From K189A clade bacterium (GTDB lineage Bacteria > Pseudomonadota > Gammaproteobacteria > Pseudomonadales > Azotimanducaceae): DNA of 43,436 nt. Shown here piece after piece: positions 1 through 7,786 of the stretch. Where the stretch lies: positions 1-43,436 of the forward strand of contig JABBAY010000083.1 of the NCBI GenBank assembly GCA_018607725.1, written 5' to 3'. The notes below the pieces were generated by a model. It had not been told where the DNA came from. It made no database searches and saw only the letters and a program-made list of their open reading frames with translations. A program made the translations under genes and the position numbers. The number at the start of each line of letters is the position of its first letter. Within the stretch, counting starts at the first letter, position 1.

Positions 1-12
1 AGTCAAACGAGA

Positions 13-1167
13 CTATAACCAGACTTCCTGATTCTTCGCCCGACCTATTTCGCGAGTCAGCGTCGCAGATAACAAAGGCGCCAGATGACATTTTTCAGCC
101 ATAGCCATCACACTTGCCTGATTAGCAACATCTAATGCCTCATAGTCGGCCTGCACCCTTGCTAATAAAAAGAACCGATAGGGTTGAGCCAAGGCTTTAA
201 TGGCAACCTGGTCGATCTCAAACTGACAAAATCCCACGCCACGTTCAATGGGCGTCAACGATTCCGGTTGCTGCTCATCAAGCCAACGGTTAATTAATGT
301 CGCGGCAGCGACCGTTTCCGGCACCAGATCACGAGCGATATGCTGGAGTAACGGGATCAGGCTATCTGGGATATGATCATCATCCGCCGCTTGAGCTCGA
401 ACCAGATTCGCCGCTGCATCGGCAATAGCGTATTCGCCGATATCAGGCTCTGGCCGATTCATCCGCTCTACCCACCGAAAGACATGTATCGCCTGGGCCT
501 GCATCAGCGCCAACGGCTTTGGGTCACGACCTAAATGCGCATACATCGGCGCCATCATGCCGTAATCAGCGATCGTCGGCGTCGAGCCCAACAGGTAAGG
601 TATGTCGCGCAAATGGGTGTTGAGCAAGTCCAGGAACTCTGCGTAGAGACTTTCAACCAACGTAAAGGTTGAACTGACGGCACCAAACGCCTCGCCCGCA
701 TTACGCATCCGCAACATGGTTTTCTCTGCCAGCGCTACCCGGTCTCGATCCCGAGGAATCATCGATTGGAAATGGAAGGCGAGGAAAGTTAAATTCTCTG
801 CCGGGTAATTCCAACGATAGTGCATGGCTGGGCGCAGCAGTCCATCGGACCCAATCACATCAAACAGGCGCGCCAGAAAACGCTGACGTGGACCCTTCGG
901 CAGCGCCTGCCCCCCATCAAGGGTTTCAAAATGATCAATAATCGCTGTACTGTCACGAATGACCTCACCATCGGCAGTTTCTATGATGGGAATGGATTGG
1001 CCTCCCGCGTTCGGCCGCACCTGGTCTCGAAAGTGGGCCGTGGTCGGCGTGATTTCTCGATAGGGTATTCGTTGTTTGATCAGATAAGCGCGGGCCTTGC
1101 CCGTATACAATGACAAGGGCGTGCCATACAGCGTATGGATACCAGCATTTGAATCTTGTTGAATCAT
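13..1167 (-). CDS. Glutathione S-transferase family protein with C-terminal extension
   Basis: This 384-residue protein has an N-terminal thioredoxin-like GST domain (about residues 12-85). It contains the LYGTPLS opening, the QSIPIIE segment whose proline should be the cis-proline at the glutathione site, and a DSTAIIDHF glutathione-contact segment. A helical GST C-terminal domain follows, with a LLGSTPTIADYG motif near residue 195. The last 120 or so residues extend beyond an ordinary GST of 200-230 residues, and I do not recognise them. GSTs of this kind conjugate or reduce electrophiles in the cytoplasm; the substrate here cannot be told. The gene is transcribed away from the DUF2855 gene, with a 168-base gap between their starts. 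The family call is secure and the exact role is unknown. Confidence 0.85.
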   Translation of the reverse strand: MIQQDSNAGIHTLYGTPLSLYTGKARAYLIKQRIPYREITPTTAHFRDQVRPNAGGQSIPIIETADGEVIRDSTAIIDHFETLDGGQALPKGPRQRFLARLFDVIGSDGLLRPAMHYRWNYPAENLTFLAFHFQSMIPRDRDRVALAEKTMLRMRNAGEAFGAVSSTFTLVESLYAEFLDLLNTHLRDIPYLLGSTPTIADYGMMAPMYAHLGRDPKPLALMQAQAIHVFRWVERMNRPEPDIGEYAIADAAANLVRAQAADDDHIPDSLIPLLQHIARDLVPETVAAATLINRWLDEQQPESLTPIERGVGFCQFEIDQVAIKALAQPYRFFLLARVQADYEALDVANQASVMAMAEKCHLAPLLSATLTREIGRAKNQEVWL

Positions 1168-1335
1168 CGTCTCTTCCCTTCACTAGAGGATCCCGAGGCG
1201 CCTATGACCTGCGCCGTTCAACACTAACACAACATTAGTCTAGTCGCCGACTCATTGAGAGCCTTCTGAGATCATCTTGATTTGCCAGGCCAGGCTCGCT
1301 AACCTGCGCCACTCATACTGATCAAGATACTGCTT

Positions 1336-2421
1336 ATGCCTGCCTACAGCGTTGAAATACTCAAAAAAAATCTCGCCAACACCCGCGTGGTTACGCTGAT
1401 CGATGCCGAACAAGTAGAACTGGATGACCAGTCAGTGCTGTTACAGATTGACCAGTTTGCGTTGACTGCAAATAACATCACCTACGGTGTCGCCGGGGAT
1501 ATGATTGGCTATTGGCAATTTTTCCCCGCTGAAGACGGCTGGGGTCGAATTCCAGTTTGGGGTATGGCCACCGTCGTCCGCAGCGAGGTTGATGGCATCG
1601 ATGTGGGCCAGCGTTATTATGGTTACTTCCCCATGTCGAGCTATTTAGTCGTGCAGCCCGCTCGCGTCAGCGAACGCGGTTTTGTTGACGGTGTCAGCCA
1701 CCGCGCCGCGCTGCCGCCAACCTATAATCAATATTCTCGAGTCAGCCCTGAGAATGGCTACCTCCCCGAATTTGATCGCCACCAGATGATTTACCGGCCG
1801 CTGTTTACTACCTCTTTTGTGTTGGATGATTTTATTGCCGACAATCAGTCTTTTGGCGCAACCAACATCATACTCTCCAGCGCTTCCAGCAAGACATCCC
1901 TGGGCCTTGCTTATCTGTTGAAGAACAATCGGAACCTATCCGTCACTGGTTTGACCTCCGCCGGGAACCTGGATTTCGTTAAGGGCCTTGGCGTTTACGA
2001 TACGGTCGTCACCTATGACGCCATTGAATCTCTGGATAACAGCCTAGCCAGCGTGTTTGTCGATATGGCCGGCAACAGTCAGGTGCTGACAAACATTCAT
2101 GAACATTTTCAGGATAACCTGAAGTACAGTTGTGGGGTCGGTATCACCCATTGGGAATCTCGAGATGGCGCTGCCCTCGGCACCCTGCCAGGACCTAAGC
2201 CGGCCATGTTCTTTGCCCCCAGCCAGATTCAAAAGCGCTACAAAGAGTGGGGCCCAGAAAAGTTTCAAGCGGAACTTGGCACAGCCTGGGACAGTTTTCT
2301 GACCGTCGTTGATCACTGGATCACGATTGAAGCGCGCAGCGGTGAATCCGGGTTACTAGCCACCTACGCAGAAGTTCTCAACGGCGCTGCACCGGACAAG
2401 GCTTTCGTCATTTCAGTGTAA
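1336..2421 (+). CDS. DUF2855 family protein
   Basis: This 361-residue protein matches what I know of the DUF2855 family, which is distantly related to the quinone-oxidoreductase branch of the MDR superfamily. Visible landmarks are the N-terminal SVEILKKNLANTRV segment, a GDMIGYWQFFP segment near residue 55 and a central ILSSASSKTSLGLAYLL stretch near residue 180 that resembles a degenerate nucleotide-binding turn. No characterised reaction is known to me for this family. The ATG lies close after the divergent GST gene. It could be an oxidoreductase acting on a small carbonyl compound, but that is inference only. Confidence 0.8.
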   Translation: MPAYSVEILKKNLANTRVVTLIDAEQVELDDQSVLLQIDQFALTANNITYGVAGDMIGYWQFFPAEDGWGRIPVWGMATVVRSEVDGIDVGQRYYGYFPMSSYLVVQPARVSERGFVDGVSHRAALPPTYNQYSRVSPENGYLPEFDRHQMIYRPLFTTSFVLDDFIADNQSFGATNIILSSASSKTSLGLAYLLKNNRNLSVTGLTSAGNLDFVKGLGVYDTVVTYDAIESLDNSLASVFVDMAGNSQVLTNIHEHFQDNLKYSCGVGITHWESRDGAALGTLPGPKPAMFFAPSQIQKRYKEWGPEKFQAELGTAWDSFLTVVDHWITIEARSGESGLLATYAEVLNGAAPDKAFVISV

Positions 2422-2644
2422 TTCGTCAGACTATCGATAGCGTCATTTCTATCCAGTGATCCAAGTATTCAGATCACTGATCAGCGATTGCCTGCGCATG
2501 GAGAAATTATTGAATAGTCTTGTTTTCGGCGCACTTTGACTTGCCTGCCTTTGCCTAGACGCTTTCCGCATGCGCCAAGCCCGCACCGAAATCCTGGTAG
2601 ATTCGGTAGATTGAAGTTCAGACGCGATCTTATCGAGCTTACCC

Positions 2645-3340
2645 TTAGTAAATTTCCGCCGTGTTTTCAAATGCAAAGCCAGTTTCGGCCAACACCAACC
2701 GATGACGCTCACCCTCGACATCAGCATCGGACGACTCGTACCCCGCGTCGCCCTGCCAGAGCGCCACTCTCACACCTTGCGCATTTTTGACGACTCGAGT
2801 CTGGTAGACCTTATGCGGCTGTGATTCAAAATGCGTGATAATCTCATGACCAGCACCATGCAGCGCAAGCTGGTACAGCGTGATCCAAGTCGGTGGCGCA
2901 AGATCGATCTCGCCAGCCTTGTGTTTCGCCAATGCATCAGCAGGGTTGATCCACAGATGGTCGAGTATCTCTCCGCCATCAATCTGTATGGGTTCATCAA
3001 TCAGGGTACGGGTTGCGAAGAACCAGGTCGCGAAGCGTTTCGGCGTGGTCGCCGGCGGCGTCCAGTGGGCAAACAACACAAAGTCGTCGATAGCCGCGGT
3101 CAGCCCCGCTTCTTCCATGGTCTCCCTGGCAGCAGCATTTCGAGCGGCAACATCAACATCGCCATCGGCCGGATAGTCCTCCGGGTCAATACGCCCGCCA
3201 GGGAAAACCCACATGCCACCAAAGGCGATCTTGGAGTTTTTCCGCAACATCAGCACCTCGACCCCGGCGGCTTCCCCAAAGTCTTTGAGAATGACCACGG
3301 TTGCTGCGGGAATCGGTGGTGCCAAGCTGGCTTCACTCAC
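2645..3340 (-). CDS. NUDIX hydrolase
   Basis: This 231-residue protein carries a NUDIX box with an insertion: GGRIDPED, about 15 extra residues, then ARETMEEAGL near residues 88-100. The spacing resembles the NUDT7/NUDT19-like branch, whose members hydrolyse CoA or nucleoside-diphosphate derivatives. The REtxEE glutamates that bind the metal are present. The apparent start is GTG with no clear ribosome binding site. An in-frame ATT at 3397, seven bases after a GGAG (complement of 3405-3408), could begin translation 19 codons earlier. It lies 86 bases downstream of the AhpD-like gene on the same strand, so the two may be co-transcribed. The substrate is unknown. Confidence 0.85.
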   Translation of the reverse strand: MSEASLAPPIPAATVVILKDFGEAAGVEVLMLRKNSKIAFGGMWVFPGGRIDPEDYPADGDVDVAARNAAARETMEEAGLTAAIDDFVLFAHWTPPATTPKRFATWFFATRTLIDEPIQIDGGEILDHLWINPADALAKHKAGEIDLAPPTWITLYQLALHGAGHEIITHFESQPHKVYQTRVVKNAQGVRVALWQGDAGYESSDADVEGERHRLVLAETGFAFENTAEIY

Positions 3341-3426
3341 GGGTTTTAGATCACCGTAAATATCGTTGCGATGGGTTTTATCCGTTGGCTCGTTAATAGT
3401 TATGCTCCTGCTTTGCAGTTGATGTG

Positions 3427-4041
3427 TTAGTTAGCTGGACCGGCAATGTCCCGTCCCAGGCCATAAAATTCGGCGTTAGGTTGCATGGAAGTGGCGTTTG
3501 CCATTCGGTTGCTCAGACCGAAAAAGGCAGTGATCGCACAGATATCCCAAATATCGTCGTCATCGAAACCATGGGCCTGCAATTGCTGAAAATCAGCCTC
3601 GGTCACGGCGGCGGCATCCTGGCTGACCTTCATCGCCAGGTCCAGCATGGCCATCTGTCGTGGCGCAATATCGGCCTTGCGATAGTTGACGGCGACCTGA
3701 TCGGCAAGCAATGCATCCTTGGCACGAATTCGCAGGATCGCGCCGTGAGCAACCACACAGTAAAGACATTGATTGGCACTTGAGGTCGCCACAACAATCA
3801 TCTCACGCTCGGCTTTGGTCAGGCCACCTTGCTTGTCCATCAGCGCATCATGGTAAGCAAAGAATGCCCTAAACTCGGCTGGCCGCCGGGCATAGGCTAG
3901 AAACACATTCGGTATAAATCCCGATTTCTCCTGCACCGAGAGAATCCGCAGTTTGATATCCTCGGGTAGGTCATTCAGATCTGGCAATGGGAATCGCGGA
4001 TTCACTGGCCCCGTGCCTATTTTAGAATTCGTCGATGCCAT
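3427..4041 (-). CDS. Carboxymuconolactone decarboxylase / AhpD-like peroxidase-related protein
   Basis: With the start at ATG 4041 the protein has 204 residues. It has the CMD/AhpD-like helical fold signature: an LTKAEREMIVVATSSANQC segment leading into CLYCVVAHG, giving the redox pair Cys92-Cys95 and nearby His99. In the family these cysteines support alkylhydroperoxidase activity, with the histidine relaying protons. It resembles the group annotated as uncharacterised peroxidase-related enzymes. The longer open frame to 4086 adds a hydrophobic leader that reads as non-coding, so I prefer the internal ATG. It is divergent from the amidohydrolase gene and upstream of the NUDIX gene. It is one of several thiol-redox proteins in the first 8 kb. 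Confidence 0.82.
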   Translation of the reverse strand: MASTNSKIGTGPVNPRFPLPDLNDLPEDIKLRILSVQEKSGFIPNVFLAYARRPAEFRAFFAYHDALMDKQGGLTKAEREMIVVATSSANQCLYCVVAHGAILRIRAKDALLADQVAVNYRKADIAPRQMAMLDLAMKVSQDAAAVTEADFQQLQAHGFDDDDIWDICAITAFFGLSNRMANATSMQPNAEFYGLGRDIAGPAN

Positions 4042-4191
4042 GGCGATAACCCGTAAGATGTGAGCCACCCAACATACCAAAAACACGGAACGAGTAACAA
4101 CTTGAACGCGCAGTTTAAATGCCTCGCTGGACAGGCTCGACCATTAAACGTTACATTTGCGCCTACTGCGAATTCAACCTGGAGACTCACC

Positions 4192-5373
4192 ATGACCTAC
4201 GCACCAGACCATCGGCCTTACTATGACGCCGACAGCCATATCATGGAACTTCCCAACTTCCTCAAAGACTACGCTGACCCCGCGATCCGCGACGAAATTC
4301 CCCAGGTCAGTTATAGCGCCTCATTGGTCTCTGACGAAGAAGTCGCTGTTATCATGGGCCAGGGCGGACAACACAGCACGGAACACAAGGCCAGCATGAT
4401 CGCTTTAGGCGACAAATTGATCGAAAGCTCCAAAGAGATTCAGGCGTTGGGTGCCTTCAACGGCGATGACCGCAAGGTCGCCATGGATATGTTAGGTTTT
4501 AAAAAGCAGCTGGTATTTGCTACCCACAGTGTTGCCTTTCCGTTTCACCCCAGCTCAAAAAAGCCACCACATCTGCGGTATGGCGCAACTCGCGCACATA
4601 ATCGCCATATGGTGGATTTTTGTCAGGCAGATGATCGACTATTGGGCGTGGGCATTGTCCCGCTGGACAGCCCGGAGCATGCCCTGACCGAATTGAAGTT
4701 CGCCATCGACTCAGGTCTGAAGGCGATCTGGGTACCCCATCGCGCGCCGATTGATATGTCGCCAGGCCACGTTGACCTTGAGCCTTTCTGGGCTCTGCTG
4801 GCAGAATCCGGCACACCTTTTGTGTTGCATGTCGGTGGCTCACCGCTGCAAGCCTTGAAATCCTGGAGCAACAACGGTCGCGCAGCCGTCAAGGACTGGA
4901 TGGGCGGCGGCGAGAATGTACGAACCAAGGACGCCGCTGTCATGCATCAACCGCCAGAAACTTTTATCAGCATGCTGTTACTAGACGGCGTCTTCGACCG
5001 CCATCCGAAGCTGCGCGGTGCTGCCGTGGAACTGGGCGCCGGTTGGGTGCCAGAGCTCGTTAAACGACTGGATTGGGTTGCGAAAATTTACGGCCGCGTC
5101 GACACTTCCGTGCAATTTGACCGGACGCCGTCTCAGCAACTCAGCGAGCAGATGGGCTTTACGCCGTTCCCCCATGAGGACGTCGCCAATCTTATTCAGC
5201 AGTCGAATCCGGATCTGTATCTCTTCTCAAGCGATTACCCTCACGTCGAGGGTGGGCGCAATCCCATCAAGAAATTCGAAGACTCCCTCGCTAGCGAGAC
5301 CGAAGCCGTTAAGGCAAAGTTCTTCAGTGAAAACTTCCTGCGCTTGTGGCCTGAGGCTCGAGTCAGCGGCTAA
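4192..5373 (+). CDS. Metal-dependent amidohydrolase (Amidohydrolase_2 family)
   Basis: This 393-residue TIM-barrel hydrolase has Asp14-Ser-His16 with Glu19 (DADSHIME) at the end of the first strand, a central FVLHVGGS with the metal-ligand histidine, and a late SSDYPHVEGG with the conserved aspartate. This is the pattern of the Amidohydrolase_2 family, which includes decarboxylases of the aminocarboxymuconate and resorcylate type as well as hydrolases. The ATG at 4192 follows a GGAG at a spacing of seven bases, so it is preferred over the longer frame from 4060, which overlaps the divergent gene. It ends 25 bases before the thioredoxin lipoprotein gene. The substrate is not evident; a cyclic or aromatic acid is a reasonable guess. 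Confidence 0.85.
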   Translation: MTYAPDHRPYYDADSHIMELPNFLKDYADPAIRDEIPQVSYSASLVSDEEVAVIMGQGGQHSTEHKASMIALGDKLIESSKEIQALGAFNGDDRKVAMDMLGFKKQLVFATHSVAFPFHPSSKKPPHLRYGATRAHNRHMVDFCQADDRLLGVGIVPLDSPEHALTELKFAIDSGLKAIWVPHRAPIDMSPGHVDLEPFWALLAESGTPFVLHVGGSPLQALKSWSNNGRAAVKDWMGGGENVRTKDAAVMHQPPETFISMLLLDGVFDRHPKLRGAAVELGAGWVPELVKRLDWVAKIYGRVDTSVQFDRTPSQQLSEQMGFTPFPHEDVANLIQQSNPDLYLFSSDYPHVEGGRNPIKKFEDSLASETEAVKAKFFSENFLRLWPEARVSG

Positions 5374-5398
5374 ATAAGGCACTTCACCAGGACCTGCC

Positions 5399-7015
5399 AT
5401 GCGGAAGTTGACTCTTGGAACGATCCTCAGTTTGATGCTGTTGTGCCTGGCCGCCTGCCAGCCGGCGACGGATGCAGATCTAAAAAAAGCAGACGACACC
5501 GCCCAGGCTGCGGGACACGGTAACGAGGGCCACGGAATTAAGTGGTTTGAAGGCTCTGTGACCGAGGCTTTTAGCCTGGCAGCCACCAGCAACAAACCCA
5601 TTTTCATGTACTGGGGTGCAGTGTGGTGTCCACCGTGCCAGGAAATCAAACATACGGTTTTCAAGAGTCCTGAATTTATCGCTCAATCAAAACTCTTCAT
5701 TCCGGTTTACCTCGATGGCGATACTGACCGCGCTCAATCTGTTGGCGAGGAATATGGCGTTAAAGGTTACCCCACCATGATTATTTTCAGCCCCCAGGGG
5801 AAGGAAGTGACGCGCATTCCTGGTGGAATAGACATTTCCCGCTATAACTCCATCCTGCTCGCAAGCCTCGACAGCCTGCGTCCCACCCGCATGCTCGTCC
5901 AACTCGCCTTGAATTCGCCCGACCAACTGCTCGCCGCCGACTATCGGCAACTTGCTTACTATTCATGGGGGCAAGACTTTGAAGCACTGCCCGCGGGCAC
6001 AGACCCCGAGATGTTCAAGCAACTTGCGCAACAAGCATCGAGCCAGGACCCAGAGGCCAGCGCACGACTTTATCTGCAATATCTGGTGATGCTGGCCGCC
6101 GAGCAAGATGACGCCAATGCCAGCCTAAAAGCCGATGCTACCCCGCTCATCCGCATTTTGGCAGCGCCGGAACTAATCATCGGTACGTGGGACTACCTCG
6201 CGTATTCCGCCAGCGAGATTAGCAGTGTGCTGGATCTCGATACCTTCGCACTGGCCAGCTTACAAAATCAGTGGCAACAAGCGATGCTCGATCTGCGCCA
6301 CAACACGCGCCTATCAACCGCCGAACAATTGGGCGGCTGGTTCCCCTACCTGACTTTTTATTTCGCCGGCGATGGAGTCCCCGCGACAGTCCCCGCTGCG
6401 CAAATCGCGGCCATACGGCTTGACGCCGAGACCGCCAGCCGAGTGACTCGCAACCCCTATGCCCGACAAAGCGTCGTCAATCAAATCAGCTATCTGCTCG
6501 AAACAGCCGGACTCAACGACGAAGCCAAACAGTTATTGCTGGTAGAGTTGGAAAAATCTGCAGCGCCCTATTACTTTATGAGCAATCTCGCCGCCCTGGC
6601 AGAAGCCGCCGGGAGCATTGATGAAGCCCTTGAATGGCGGCGCAGAGCCTATGAAGCGAGCACAGGCCAGGCTACTCGCTTGCAGTGGGGCGTCAGCTAT
6701 GTGCGCAGCCTGATCCGCCTCGCACCGCAACAGCAAGGGGACATCAACGCGACAGCGCTGGCCCTGCTGAACGAGTTGACCCGGCACCAGGATGGTAATC
6801 GTGCTCTTGAGGACGCCTTTGCGGGACGCAATTTCAGGGTCCTGCGACGTCTCAATACGGAACTCCATGACTGGCAAAGAACCGAAAATGTTGACCGACT
6901 TGGGGCTTTTGACGCTCGCTTGGGCGCACTCTGTGAACAACTCGACAAAGCCACCACGGCGATGGCTCACTGCCAATCTTTGCTCGCTATCCATGTCCTT
7001 GATATGCCACAGTAG
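5399..7015 (+). CDS. Thioredoxin-fold lipoprotein with long helical C-terminal region
   Basis: This 538-residue protein begins with a lipoprotein signal peptide ending in LAAC (Cys20), with Gln at +2, which predicts an outer-membrane anchor facing the periplasm. A thioredoxin domain follows (about residues 48-160) with WCPPC at 76-80 and the cis-proline segment GYPTMIIF. The remaining 370 residues are alanine- and leucine-rich and look helical, perhaps TPR-like near residues 390-440. The architecture recalls thiol-disulfide proteins of the DsbD C-terminal/thioredoxin_7 type. It sits 129 bases before an exported peroxiredoxin that lacks a standard cysteine codon at its active site. I infer that it may reduce that enzyme or another periplasmic thiol partner. 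Confidence 0.85.
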   Translation: MRKLTLGTILSLMLLCLAACQPATDADLKKADDTAQAAGHGNEGHGIKWFEGSVTEAFSLAATSNKPIFMYWGAVWCPPCQEIKHTVFKSPEFIAQSKLFIPVYLDGDTDRAQSVGEEYGVKGYPTMIIFSPQGKEVTRIPGGIDISRYNSILLASLDSLRPTRMLVQLALNSPDQLLAADYRQLAYYSWGQDFEALPAGTDPEMFKQLAQQASSQDPEASARLYLQYLVMLAAEQDDANASLKADATPLIRILAAPELIIGTWDYLAYSASEISSVLDLDTFALASLQNQWQQAMLDLRHNTRLSTAEQLGGWFPYLTFYFAGDGVPATVPAAQIAAIRLDAETASRVTRNPYARQSVVNQISYLLETAGLNDEAKQLLLVELEKSAAPYYFMSNLAALAEAAGSIDEALEWRRRAYEASTGQATRLQWGVSYVRSLIRLAPQQQGDINATALALLNELTRHQDGNRALEDAFAGRNFRVLRRLNTELHDWQRTENVDRLGAFDARLGALCEQLDKATTAMAHCQSLLAIHVLDMPQ

Positions 7016-7131
7016 TGCTAGGCACACCTAGCTAGATAACACTGTATTATCCTGTATGCGCCACGCAGATGGGCAAGCCGGACTGCGCAACAAGATCGAC
7101 GCCAGTCAGGCGTCCCTGAGCAATCAGCCAC

Positions 7132-7137
7132 AAGGAG
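7132..7137 (+). promoter_or_regulatory. Ribosome binding site of the peroxiredoxin
   Basis: AAGGAG ends seven bases before the ATG at 7145. This near-perfect site supports the view that the interrupted frame downstream is a translated gene and not a decayed one. Confidence 0.75.
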
Positions 7138-7144
7138 AACAACG

Positions 7145-7669
7145 ATGAAATTTTATCAACGGGTACTCGCCGTCTGGGTCATCGCGACAGCCTCAGCAAC
7201 TGCGGCAGAATTAAAGGTCGGCGACTCGGCACCCGACTTCCGTCTGCCAGGCAGCGACGGGCACACCTACTCCCTAAACGACTTCAGGGACAAGCAATTC
7301 GTCGTTATCGCGTTTTTTCCTAAGGCTTTTACCGGTGGCTGAACTCTCGAATGCAAGGCGCTGCGTGACAGCGACCAGGAAATTCGTCAGTTTGATGTCG
7401 CCTACTTTATGGCGAGTGTTGACAGCCTTGAGGACAATAAAGCCTTTGCTGAAAAGAATGGCGCCAGCTTCCCAATCTTGTCTGACGCTGACAAGCAGAT
7501 GAGCCAAGCCTTTGGGGCCCTGTCTCCCGGCGGCCTGGCCCGGCGCTGGACGTTCTATATTGATCGCCAAGGCATCGTTCGAAAAATTGATAAAGCGGTC
7601 AGCCCCCGCACGGCAGGCGCTGAGCTGGTCAAAAACCTACAGGCGCTGAAGGCCCCGAGACGGCCCTAA
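7145..7669 (+). CDS. Exported peroxiredoxin, probable selenoprotein (UGA = Sec66)
   Basis: One frame runs from ATG 7145 to TAA 7669 with a single in-frame TGA at 7340-7342, giving 174 residues if it is read through. Upstream it encodes a signal peptide (ending near SATAA) and the AhpC/TSA opening LKVGDSAPDFRLPGSDG. The peroxidatic motif reads FPKAFTGG-TGA-TLEC, where family members have GGCT. Downstream, the frame continues without a gap through FPILSDADKQM and the WTFYID strand. The TGA therefore replaces precisely the peroxidatic cysteine, as in known selenocysteine peroxiredoxins. Cys70 is placed to form a selenenylsulfide with residue 66. A SECIS-like hairpin follows. The alternatives are a sequencing error or a C-to-A type mutation of TGC; termination there would leave a useless 65-residue fragment. 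Confidence 0.82.
7348..7386 (+). promoter_or_regulatory. Candidate bacterial SECIS element
   Basis: Within the peroxiredoxin coding sequence, CGCTG (7359-7363) pairs with CAGCG (7369-7373) around the five-base loop CGTGA. GG (7357-7358) pairs with CC (7375-7376) past a bulged A, and CGAAT (7348-7352) pairs with ATTCG (7382-7386) below an internal loop. The loop begins 21 bases after the TGA and has G in its second position. Both fit the bacterial SECIS model as I know it: a short apical stem-loop roughly 16-37 bases from UGA, with a G early in the loop. SelB would bind this hairpin to deliver Sec-tRNA. The pairing was found by eye. Confidence 0.65.
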
Positions 7670-7786
7670 TACCCGGTTATTCTTGTCTTAGGCTGGTGAC
7701 CACGGCCGGGTTAGTGCGCCACACCTTGACTCGGGCGAGGGTTATCCCGTGCAATAGTCGTTCACTCCACAAGCGGGGGTAGCAAC

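Noticed and set aside
2449-2727. A basic 92-residue minus-strand frame overlapping the end of the NUDIX gene
   Set aside because: It overlaps a solid gene, is rich in Arg and Ser as shadow frames are, and has no ribosome site. The 223-base gap at 2422-2644 holds nothing I can support.
4060-4191. N-terminal extension of the amidohydrolase
   Set aside because: GGAG precedes ATG 4192, the family begins there, and the extension overlaps the divergent gene.
7409-7669. A separate 86-residue gene starting at ATG 7409
   Set aside because: It is in the same frame as 7145-7342, separated only by one TGA, and carries just the C-terminal half of a peroxiredoxin. It is the continuation of that gene.
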